Below the pieces are notes generated by a model. That model had not been told where the DNA came from. It did not search any database and worked only from the letters and a program-made list of their open reading frames with translations. 64,000 nucleotides of DNA from Hetaerina americana (taxonomy: Eukaryota; Arthropoda; Insecta; Odonata; Calopterygidae). This document shows positions 22,541 through 31,977 of this stretch, one piece after another (position 1 is the stretch's first letter; the number at the start of each line of letters is the position of its first letter). A program made the position numbers and the translations under genes. Where the stretch lies: positions 833,001-897,000 of the forward strand of contig JAKTNV010000002.1 in assembly GCA_022747635.1 (NCBI GenBank), written 5' to 3'.

Positions 22541-23865
22541 CCTTGATCAAAAAGTTCCCGGAATAACCACCGTGTGGCGCTCCCATCGTTCCGATTTGAG
22601 TTCTGTTTTTTTGTTAAATTGGTACATCTGTTGTTGATATTCCCTTTAAATCTTAGTGTCATAACTTGACATTTGCAAAAGTTACGTAGCCAAGAGTACA
22701 TCTATCTCTGAGTGTGTTGGCGATTTTTTACAATTGCAGAAATGGATTTAAATTTGCAACAACGAACTTGTATTAAATTTTGCGTAAAAAACGGATTTAG
22801 TGGCGCACGGACGTTGGAAATGTTGGAAAAGTGTTTCGGCAACGATTCTCTAAAAAAAACGGTCGTTTACCAGTGGCACGAGCGGTTCAGAAGTGGTCGT
22901 GAGTCAATCGAAGATGATGAACGCAGTGGCAGACCATCGACATCGAAAGTCGGTGAAAAAATTGATAAAGTAAAAGAAATGTTGGTCAATAACCGCAAAT
23001 TAACCATCAGAGAAATAGCGGAGGACTTGAACATTGCCTATGGATCCGCCCAAGACATTGTGGTTAATGATTTGGGTTTCCGTCGTGTAGCAGCAAAGTT
23101 GGTGCCAAAAGACCTCAATTTCATGCAAAAAAGAGACCGTGTTGACGTCGCAAAAGACATGATTTGCGAGGCTGAATCCGATCCCACATTCATCAAAAGG
23201 ATCATTACTGGAGACGAGACGTGGGTTTATGAGTACGACACGCAATCCAGACATCAGGCAAGTGAATGGCGTTCACCAAATGAGCCGAGACCAAAAAAAC
23301 CACGTCGTTTTCAGTCAAAAAAGAAGGCAATGCTGACGGTTTTCATGGATTACAACGGTGTAGTGCATCATGAATTTTTGCCAGAAGGCCAGACAGTAAA
23401 CAAAGAGTATTATTTGGGCGTTATGAGACGTTTGCGTGAAGCAATTCGCCGAAAGAGACCAGAAATGTGGGCAGAAAACTCGTGGATTTTGCACCATGAT
23501 AACGCACCGTCGCACAGTGCTATCATTATTCGTAATTTTTTGACGAAAAATGCAACAAATACCATCCAACAGCCACCGAATTCACCTGATTTGGCTCCCT
23601 GTGACTTCTTTCTGTTCAATCGAGTTAAAAAACCATTACGGGGAACGCGTTTTAGCAGCCGAGAGGAAGTAATGGAAAAATCGCAGGAAGCACTGATGGA
23701 CATACCGAAAACCGAATATAAAAAATGTTTCGAGGATTGGATCAAGCGCTGGCATAAGTGTGTTGCAGTCGATGGGGATTACTTTGAAGGGGACAATATA
23801 GATTTAGATGAATAAACTTGTATTTTTAATTTTCTGAATAAATTCCGGGAAATTTTTGATCAAGG
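22541..23865 (+). mobile_element. Full-length mariner transposon inserted in the LINE
   Basis: The element is 1,325 bp with terminal inverted repeats: left CCTTGATCAAAAAGTTCCCG then GAAT, and right, read inward, CCTTGATCAAAAATTTCCCG then GAAT (one mismatch in 24). TA duplicates flank it at 22539-22540 and 23866-23867. It splits the RT gene of the surrounding minus-strand LINE and encodes an uninterrupted transposase (22742-23815). This is the youngest-looking complete DNA transposon here, although the HTH-only copies may be equally recent. Confidence 0.96.
22742..23815 (+). CDS. Mariner transposase, intact ORF
   Basis: Starting at MDLNLQQRTCIKFCVKNGF gives 357 residues, slightly above the usual mariner length of about 345. 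An in-frame ATG at 22712 adds ten residues, but the family's N-terminus favours 22742. Residues 5-55 and 85-115 form the paired HTH DNA-binding region, with the 'DDERSGRPST' linker at 58-67. The catalytic triad is visible: D158 in 'ITGDETWVYEYD', D253 in 'HHDNAPSHS' and D288 in 'SPDLAPCDFFLF'. The 34 residues between the last two give the mariner signature DD34D. The WVPHEL-like motif is altered to 'AKLVPKDLN'. The C-terminus ends 'DGDYFEGDNIDLDE'. It would cut and paste the element at TA sites. Lack of stops suggests recent activity. Confidence 0.95.
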   Translation: MDLNLQQRTCIKFCVKNGFSGARTLEMLEKCFGNDSLKKTVVYQWHERFRSGRESIEDDERSGRPSTSKVGEKIDKVKEMLVNNRKLTIREIAEDLNIAYGSAQDIVVNDLGFRRVAAKLVPKDLNFMQKRDRVDVAKDMICEAESDPTFIKRIITGDETWVYEYDTQSRHQASEWRSPNEPRPKKPRRFQSKKKAMLTVFMDYNGVVHHEFLPEGQTVNKEYYLGVMRRLREAIRRKRPEMWAENSWILHHDNAPSHSAIIIRNFLTKNATNTIQQPPNSPDLAPCDFFLFNRVKKPLRGTRFSSREEVMEKSQEALMDIPKTEYKKCFEDWIKRWHKCVAVDGDYFEGDNIDLDE

Positions 23866-24598
23866 TAGTATTCTAGATACGGCGCAATTTCCGACGCTAG
23901 GTCCTTAAATATACGAGCGAGTATTTCATCGGACCCGGAAGATTTATTAGGCTTAATATTTTTCAGCAAACGTTCCATTTCATTATATGAGATTTCAATT
24001 TTGGGCAACGGTTGAACGGCACGATTTAGTAAGCTATGGGAGGCATTCGGTGTGACATTGGTGAAGACGCTTTGAAAGAAGGATTTTAATAACTTAAAAT
24101 TTTCCAAACTGCTGGTTACTCTTTCGTCTTTATCATGTTCGAGTGAATTAGCTAACTTTAGACTTATTTTACGAAACCTCACTGATGCACCACAAAATTG
24201 CTTCCGGATTCTTTATCAAATTTTCCGCCAACCTCTTCCTTTTGAATTCAGTCACAGCTGTTCAAAATTCTTTCTTGGTATTCGCCCTCGATATCTTGTA
24301 ATGAGGTGTGATCTCATTCCTTTGTTGCAAGAGATATCAGTCGTAATATTTTTCATCTTGGTGTGACATACAGGTCGGGCCTGTAGGCTTTAACGTCACA
24401 ATGTTTTTGTCGTTTCTTCCGCGTTGTACCGTCTAGGTTCCCTGTTTTATATTTACTAGGAATGAACTTGTTTACTGCTGAGCACGTAATCTCAATGAAG
24501 TGGTTCCATGTATCGTTAGTATTTCGGTGGTTACAAGGTTTAATGTTCTGATCAAATCTCTCTTTTGAAGTTATCAGGTTTCCTGAGTCATGTATCGT

Positions 24599-25680
24599 TT
24601 TATCCATACTAAAAGGACTTGGTACTTTTCCACAGATTTTCATTATAAGGTACAATGCGTGTCACCGACTTGCGGCATCATCCGGAACAAATTTACTTAA
24701 CAAACAGTGTAAGAATATAGCATACGCTCAGGGCAGGGCGGGGGGGGGGAAGGAGGGCCTGAGAGGGGTGGGGGCGAACGGGTACGTTGAGGGGTTGCTT
24801 TGACCAATTCCAGGCTGGTTTCTCAGAAAGGAGTGGGGAGGGGGATGGGAACAATTGCTCGTTACAAAGTGTCAAGTTAGGGTTTGCTAAGTGCCTCCTT
24901 ATCTCCATTTTCTCGAGAGCGTCCATTTTTAATCATTTTGGGAGTATATCTAATATTTATGGGACAAAGTCACTGCTGTGGTCGAATTTCTAGTAGGAGC
25001 TTAACAAAGGGAGAGTTGGTATTCTTATTTTTTTACGCATTTCTCCCTGTCTGACCGACATAAAAGATGTTGCGATTCTCGCATTTCAGTTTATAAATAC
25101 CTGATTTAAGAAGGCTACCCTGTGTGTCTTTACCATTGACTAGAAGTTTGGAGAGGGTTGGGGGTGGGTAAAAGGCTGCTTTGAGTGAGTTGGGAAGACA
25201 GTTGGAAATCCTACATGAAGGATCTACCAGAAATGGAATCGAGCACCACCTAAAATCTTTAGATACTGCGGGCTGTGCGGAGGAAATACTATTTATGGTA
25301 AATGATTTTTGTTTTTTTCCGAAGTATCAACTAGCTTAGGGTTGTACCCTTTGTTCGCAGCTGTATTCGTGATTGTCATGAGTTCGACGTTGAAGTTTTG
25401 GAGGGAAAAGGGGATGTGTTGGAGGCGGTGGATCATCGAGTGGAGGGCCGCATGTTTGTGAGAAAAATGGTGGGCGGAATCATTGGGAAATATGTGGTCT
25501 GTGTAGGTGGATTTCCTGCAAATTGCATATTTGCATATGATGACGGCACAAGTCGGCGAAACGCTTTGTACCTTATCATAAAAATCTGTGGAAAAGTTCA
25601 TAGTCTTTTTAGTATGGATAATAAATACTTCAACGAAGTGAAGCCTGAAACAGAAGAATACATGTTTCATTTATTCAAAA
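24599..25680 (-). mobile_element. Penelope-like element (family A), truncated, with inverted terminal repeats
   Basis: The minus strand encodes, from about 25525, 'CRKSTYTDHIFPNDS' and 'HKHAALHSMIHRLQHIPFS' (the RT-to-endonuclease region of PLEs). Then comes 'CENRNIFYVGQTGR' (about 25085-25046), the GIY-YIG nuclease with YVG for YIG and its neighbouring Cys, then the Pro/Ser-rich C-terminus ending near 24716. About 85 bp at each end (24599-24690 and 25536-25622) are inverted copies. Both carry hammerhead-like motifs with partly damaged cores: GAAA is kept near 25559 but CUGAUGA is lost, and the left copy has CGGAUGA and GACA. RT catalytic motifs are missing, so it is inactive. Confidence 0.85.
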
Positions 25681-26060
25681 TTCGCTTCTCAGTATGTCCG
25701 GGCCCCATTCATCTTCTTTTATCAAACTTCCCTCTTCAATTAAGTCACCTTCAAGTGATTTAGGCCCATGGTACAGAACTTCAATCTATTCTTTCCATCT
25801 CTTCATAATTCTGCCATCTTGTATTAGTATCTTTCCATTACGATTCCGGATATTTGGGATGTTGTTTTTCTTTTTCCGAATTGTTTCTTCATGCCTTTTT
25901 TATTCATTTCTCTGCTTCCCTTCTTCATGTTGCCATTGGTTCATATACTGCAGGCTTCTATCCACTCTTCCTTGGCCTTCTTTCACCTTCGCATGCATTC
26001 GTTCCGCAACTTCCTATTAATGGTCTCCACTACTTTATTTCCACGGCCATTCTTATTGGG
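25681..26060 (-). pseudogene. Second RTE-like family, RT N-terminal fragment
   Basis: On the minus strand, across some frame breaks, the sequence reads roughly 'AKEEWIEACSIYEPMAT', then 'NIRNRNGKILIQDGRIMKRWKE', then 'EWGPDILRSEF'. This is the linker between endonuclease and RT ('...I.DKDG.I..D...I..RW.EY...L') of RTE-type LINEs. It differs from the main RTE family of the window, so a second lineage is present. Confidence 0.6.
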
Positions 26061-27067
26061 CACGCAGACGGAAGATTTTCACCGATTACCGCTTAGATTT
26101 CGCTGCCGCAACAAAGGTTACTCACCTGCTACTTCGGTAATGATTTCAATTACGGAGCGAGTATCTCCCTCGCTTACATATTCTGAGGGAGAAATTTTCC
26201 TTCTAGGTTCCATAAAAAGAACATTCACTAACACTCAATTTCTAATGAATGGAGGCTCCTACGCTTCTTAAGCCTCCCGAGTATTATCGTGAACGAGTGA
26301 GAGTGAAGCTTTGATGCGAAGTGGGCAAGGATGCAATGAAACCATTGGCTTTCCTCCCTCCGATAGATAAGGCATAGGGGAATGGGGAGGAGGGGAGGGG
26401 CCCTGGCGGAGAGTCTTCCCGGCATTGTCTGAGAAAGGAAACCTTCTTTGTGGATGTCTGTGGTGTCGCCAGTTTGGATTCTTAGCTGAGTGCCAGAGCC
26501 AACTCCTATCATAAACAATTCTAAGCACTCTACTAAGACGTCGGACACGACCTCTCGCCCCCGGCAGGAGTCATTCTCCCTCCTGCCAAAGGCATTCTCT
26601 TACTGTTTTTTTACAATGTTACTCGCCAGCTATGAACTTCGTACAACTCTGAGAGCAATTCTGTGAATTGTTTTTACGCGCAACGCTCTTGATACGACGT
26701 CATTTTCGTTTATCCCATTCCCTTGCTCTCCTTCATTCCAGATCCATCAGAGGCATGACACTAGCGTTTTGGCTTTATTATCATGGATGTTTTTCATTTT
26801 GATAAATGGTAATGCGCGCTTGTGAATGTGAACACGTTGATCGTCTGAGAATACCGCAGGGAGTCACCCCGACCGGCAGGTAAAGTAGATCCAAGAGGGA
26901 GAGGGGTTCTTCGTCCTAGCGAAGGGTTAAACAGAGAAACGGCCCGGGCTCTCTATAAATTGATGGAATAACTAGCGTCCTGAGTTGATATCTATCAATT
27001 CTAATCAATTAGAACATATCTCATCTAGTAGATAACAGTAAAAATTTAACATATTATATGTGATATA
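26061..27067. other. No gene seen
   Basis: No recognisable gene. Overlapping ORFs on both strands near 26228-26548 have no family motif. Confidence 0.45.
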
Positions 27068-28588
27068 TTTTGAATCCCCTCCCATGGACTACAACCTTGA
27101 CGTGTTGGAAGGGCTTGTGCGTTCCGATGACCCCTAGAGCTGTGCTGGCGGGAGTAATAATTATTGCTCCTGGTAGGGTCACCCATGCCAGATAGGTCGA
27201 AGGTAGTCCACGCAGCGTCTGTTCCTCAGTGAGGCGGCTGCAATGGCGTCTGACCCCAGTGGGGCGGCCAGTAAGTGATGGTGTCCCGTTAAAAACACTA
27301 TTGAGGAAGACAACGGGAAACCACCTCAATTATCATTCCCAAGATTTAAATGATAGACAATACAGAGATTTTGAGTCCTGGCAACTACGGGGCTCGGCCC
27401 AATCGGCCCTGTGTCGTGCCCGGCAGCGGGGGAGGCAAGGCTTCCGCGGTCGCCATCCCACGAAATCTTTGCGTGGGAAAACCGACAGCAGCAGGAAAAA
27501 GACCGAATTAATTTGAATAGGAACTTAAAGGGAGTACCAATGGTTACATAATAAATTGAGAAGGGTAACAAATAGAGCAAGTTTGCAGAAGAAGAGTGAA
27601 ATTGGTGCGCTATATACAAGAAGGTTAAAACACTATCGGGAAGTAAAAAGCGGAGATCCGTGTTAGCAGCTCGAAGTAAATCGGGAAAGATAATATTTAA
27701 AACAGATATGATCCGAGAGAGATAGAAGGAATATATAAAATAACTGTATAGTACAGAACTTAGGCCATCAAGCTTTGACATAGAAAGAGAACATGACATA
27801 GAGAAAGATAGCTTAGGTCCAGGCATCCTCGACGATGAGATAGAACGGGCATTAAGGGAGATGAAATCAAATAAGGCCCTGAGGGTAGACAATATTACTG
27901 TGGAACTGCTAAAAGGTTTAAGAAAATCTGGAAGGAAGAGTCTATGCATATGGACTGATTCATAGCGTCTATGAGGAAGGAATATGGCCGGACGACTTTG
28001 TGAGATCAATGTTAGTGCCTATACCGAAAAAGGTAAAGGCTACATCATGCGAGAACAATAAGTTTAATATCCCACGCAGCTAAAGTTGTTCTCAGGATCA
28101 TAAACAAAAGGATAGAGAGTAGGGCAAATGATTACTTAGTGGACGATCAGTTTGGGTTTAGGAAGTGGAAAGGAACGCGTGATACAATTGCAGTTATGAG
28201 ATCACTGATCGAGAGGAATATAGAATACAATCAGGAAGTATTTGCCTGTTTCGTAGATTTCGAAAAAGCGTTTGATAGACTGATTTTGGAAAAACTAATG
28301 AGTATATTGCAGAAAATAGGAATAGATTGGAGGGACAGGAGGCTAATCCGCAACCTGTACATGTCTCAGACTGCTCAGGTGCAGGAGGTGGGGAACGGAG
28401 AGTCCGGATGGGCAGTGTTAGGAAGTTAGTGTAAGGCAGGGTTGCCCATTATCACCGTTGCTGTTCAACGTATATGTGGAGGAAAGGATTTAAAGAGGCA
28501 TGGGAAGAACTGGAGGTAGCAATGAAAGTCAAAGGGGAATTGGTAAAATCAGTTAGGTTTGCTGATGACCAAGCTCTAGATTGTCACC
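27068..28588 (+). pseudogene. RTE retrotransposon with deleted endonuclease
   Basis: It begins with the same 5' untranslated region as 59359 (CCCTCCCATGGACTACAACC). It keeps the N-terminal coding start to about 27520, then jumps to the region after the endonuclease ('RVTNRASLQKKSEIGALYTR' equivalent, near 27570). RT blocks follow: 'LGPGILDDEIERALREMK' (27812-27868), 'GIWPDDFVRSMLVPIPKKVK' (27975-28040, frame-shifted), 'VDDQFGFRKWKGTRDTI' (28140), 'ACFVDFEKAFDRL' (28245, the first catalytic Asp) and 'VRFADDQALD' (FADD at 28558-28569). It ends abruptly at 28588. Several stops make it inactive. Confidence 0.85.
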
Positions 28589-28770
28589 CTGCCAAGGGGT
28601 GCAAACATCGATAGCTGGCAGTTGCCATGTATATTTAAGTATATTTAAGTATATTGAGAGAAAGGAGCTTAGAATGCCCAGAGGTGCCACCTGGAATCTA
28701 ACCCTGGCCTTCTGGTCAGTAGCTCATATATACGTAGGGTACTCATCACTAGAGTATTTTCTCAGATGTT
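28589..28770 (-). mobile_element. Degraded tRNA-derived SINE
   Basis: The string 'cctggaatctaaccctggcc' followed by 'ttctggtcagtagctca' (about 28690-28725) parallels 'gggaatcgaacccgggccct..gggtcagtagtcca' of the SINE at 19387-19660, in the same orientation. The B box is mutated. Boundaries are uncertain. Confidence 0.5.
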
Positions 28771-29334
28771 TCAGGCCATCTCGATGAATTCGCCTGAACT
28801 TGAGAGAATCTATTAATTTTACGTCAAGGTATCATTATTCCCTTTCGACTCCCTTTCCCCTGGCTTTTCTCTCCAACAAATTTTAATGAGTTTTCTTGCT
28901 GACACTCAATTACAAAATTTAATAATAATTAATGCTAAAATTCAAATTTATAGAAATTTAATACCATTGGAGAAAAAACTCTCGCCATGGTTAGCGGAAT
29001 ACTATTTTCTCCTTTTTCCTGCTGTCAGTGATGTTCGAAACACAGGGGTGAAGAGGATTTCTCATCCACTCCCAAAGAATGTAAAGCGGACCCAGGCAGA
29101 GCATCTTTCAGTCCCACGTCCCTTTCGGAGAACGTCTCAGAGTACGTGGCATTTTTATTTCGTGCCATTCATCGCCCGTCGAAGCGTAAGTAAGGAAGAA
29201 CCTGTGTTAAAGGAGAGAGCGATGTGAATAATAAAACCAAATAAATAAGAAGTAAATACAAAATATACATTAAATATAATATATAAAATACATTATACAT
29301 AATTAAATATTATACATATAGAATATGGTATATA
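28771..29334. other. No gene seen
   Basis: AT-rich sequence; an ORF at 28886-29227 has no recognisable motif. Confidence 0.45.
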
Positions 29335-29336
29335 TA

Positions 29337-30551
29337 CAAGGGTTGCTAAAATATATTTTCAGCCTAATAATGAAAACAGAGTAATTTATTTCCGCAAATG
29401 GCTTTACTGTTTTTTAAGTATTCTCCAGGATAATCAATACACTTTTGCAGGCGCTCGAACCAAGTTTTCTAACACTTTTTCCACTCCGATTGAGGTACCT
29501 CCAAGACATGCCTTGTGAATGCATCAACGGCTTCTTCAGACGCCGAAAAACGTTGGCCACGCAATTTTTTCTTGATAAACGGGAATAAAAAGAAGTCATT
29601 TGGTGCTCAATCAGGGCTGTACGGAGGATTATGACCCGTCAATTCGACGTTTTGGCCAGTCAAATAGGTAGTTGTTTCAGCCGATCCGTGAGAGCTCTTA
29701 TTGTCATGATGAAGAATGATCCTTCGTTGCCGCTTCTTTTTCCGTATTTCACCAAGCACTTCTGGCAAACCAATGCTCGGATATCATTCAGAAGTCACGG
29801 TTCTCTGTTTCCGTAACGGTATGGTTGCCAAATGTCCAGTCATGCCGAAGAAACAGACGATTGCTATTTTGTTTCGGGCACATACGCATAGATCCAAGGT
29901 ACGTCACCAGTTTAGATATTATGCTCAGCTTTTGATGCGCCACGATTGTATTTCTTGAGCATTTCTTTGTACCATTTGACACGAGCATCTTTTGAGCTTT
30001 TGTCAAATTATTCGGAATTCACCGCGAACAAATGTTTTCACAGCTAAATTATCATGCAATATCTTATTGATGCTCGTCATACTAATCGCGAAGGATGCCT
30101 CAACCACACGACAAGTCACATGGGGATCTACCTTTACTGGTTCTTGCACAGCATTAATGTTTTCTGGCACAACAACTGATTTTGGACGACCTTCACGAGT
30201 TTCGACGCTAAGAGAACGACGGCCATGATGGAATTCGTCAAACCAACGTTTCACAGTGGCTAAGGACGGGGCGTCAACGCCAAAAGTGGAAGTAAGTTGA
30301 CCGATGCACTCCTGTCTTTATAATGCACGTCGATAGTCGTAAAAAATCATCGCAAGAAAGTGTTCACGAGTTAACTCAATTTTTTTGCTGAGATAAAATT
30401 TTCGAATCACTGTAAATAACACAAGTTATGATCAAACGACAGAATATTTTGAGGAATGATAGCGTTAAATGGTTCAAATTTTCAGACGGAAACGTCAGAT
30501 GGCGCCTAAAGCACTTAGTGTTGTCAAGGCTCGAGATATAAAATGCAGTCC
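29337..30551 (-). mobile_element. Decayed mariner transposon
   Basis: The minus strand reads as a mariner transposase with stops. It has an HTH portion 'VKRWFDEFHHGRRSLSVETR' and 'GRPKSVVVPEN' (near 30250-30160), then 'IILHHDNKSSHGSAETTTYL' (near 29720), then 'PPYSPD' with a stop where the next residue should be, and 'APNDFFLFPFIKKKLRGQRF' (near 29560). The C-terminal part follows, ending near 29400. HHDN and NDFFLF mark the second and third catalytic Asp. Tentative inverted ends start at GGGTTGCTAAAATATAT on the left and GGACTGCATTTTATAT on the right, each next to TA; these are weaker than in the other copies. Confidence 0.8.
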
Positions 30552-30553
30552 TA

Positions 30554-31695
30554 GTAATATTTTATATTTAGTAAATTTTGAGTAAAATTTGGCAGTCTCA
30601 TCAGCATAAATGCAATTAGAATTTTTTCAGGGCCGAATGTTCGTTATTAATTAATAGTGGTTATAGCGCGTTTTAATGCAATTATGTTGAGCTGTGGGGC
30701 ATGATTTCGCATCGGGACCATCCACGCCTATCAATCCATAGCGCAACAATCAACCCAATCGGATTCAGAATGGTTGAGCTCTATGACACCCCCGAACTAA
30801 TTGCACATATTTAATTGTGTCATACCAAATCTGAGGACATTGGAAATCATGGAGTTTCTCTTAGGCTTAGTCGGCACCCTCTATTCATTAGTGAAAGCTT
30901 AAGGGTTTGAATTCTGCAGTCAAAGTGGATATTGCATTGAAAAAGTGACTTTCCTTATCTATGGTCGAAGAGCGAAAATATTTTTGGCACTTGATATGCC
31001 GTTCTCTTTAAGTTTACTTGGCAGACGACAGCAGGGCCTCCTTCCAACTGCATTAGTGCGAAGATCAGAAAATTGTTCGGTGATGGAAAAGAAAATTATG
31101 TATTTCCAGGATTGGATCACAATTCCATCTTTCTTCTTTGTATTAGAAACCAGTGATGCATGCAGGACGATGATAGGAATTTTAATTAACACCCAGTAAT
31201 AATTCCCAAAGTGCTAGCGGAAGTCGAATTCTGCAGCCCAAAGTGCGCCATGACAAAAACTAAACCTTTTGACATGACACATTTTTGGGCGTAACTACGC
31301 TGACCTGGGAGAGTGGAGAGTTATCGATAAAATTGAAAATATAATCAATACTGCGGAATGAAAATGGAAAATTTCACCTCGTTTATAATAAACGCCTAAT
31401 AAACAGTTAACATGTTACGAAATGTTATTAATGACGGTTTGTTAAATAATAATAATTACACAATTAAAACCTTAAATATATTAAATCAAAAAGCGAATAA
31501 CAAAAAAATTAAACCTTATGCATCTAATAATAACGTTTAAAATGTAACAAAACAATAAATAAAATAATAATACAACGATTATAATTTAATATAATAGAAA
31601 TATTAAAACTTTTGGCTTTTTTGATGACTCAACGTAATTTAAAAAAGGGGAAAAGGCTGGCTCCTGGTTTCTAAACTCAGTTCTACCAGTTCAGA
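30554..31695. other. No gene seen
   Basis: AT-rich non-coding sequence. Confidence 0.5.
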
Positions 31696-31699
31696 AAAA

Positions 31700-31977
31700 A
31701 ATAAAGGCATAAAAACCGTAATCAACCCGAAGGTCTGTTCGGTAGGTGAAGATAGAGTTCCCCCAGTAATAAGCCTAATACGGCGTGTGAACTTCACACA
31801 TCAGGGTGGAGGGGCCAGCTCCTTTCCCTGTGCCGGTTATGGTTTCCCAGGATGGCCTGGTACCCGAAAAATTACATAGCTTCGGTGGAGCTGACGGTGC
31901 CCAGAAACCTGGGAATCGAACCCGGGATCCTCCGTACAGTAGTCCAACACTCTACCCCCTGGATTACCAGAAAAATG
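31700..31977 (-). mobile_element. tRNA-derived SINE
   Basis: The minus strand begins 'ctggtaatccagggggtaga' with 'gtgttggactactg' (A-box side), then GGTTCGATTCC (B box, near 31914-31924). The body includes 'atgtgtgaagttcacacgcc' and ends near 31715 in 'ggtttttatgcc'. It aligns along its whole length with 53533-53775. Confidence 0.8.

Larger units (their letters stand above)
21150..24590 (-). pseudogene. CR1/L2-type LINE, interrupted by a mariner and a 151-bp insert
   Basis: Read on the minus strand, RT-protein blocks run in order: a linker ('NTNDTWNHFIEITCSAVNKF', near 24500); 'LLKNIKPNKSSGSDEILARI' (near 23935); 'IAPYLEYYL' up to 23868; then the mariner at 22541-23865; then 'IIFKKSLVDHNVPRVWETAN' (near 22500); 'GNLQGNVIGSLLF' (damaged G.PQGSVLGPLLF); 'DLNAIQRWCGIWKLELNL'; the 151-bp insert; 'KKSLVMHFW'; and 'IRPHLEYASSILWDPHEVGL' (near 21370). 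Stops and frame changes are many. No endonuclease and no 3' tail are visible. Removing both insertions leaves about 1,960 bp of LINE. Confidence 0.85.

Noticed and set aside
24590..25675. A possible 10-12-bp target duplication ('catgtatcgttt' and 'catgtttcattt') around the family-A PLE
   Set aside because: There are two mismatches and the two flanks belong to different elements (a CR1/L2 LINE and an RTE fragment), so it may be chance.
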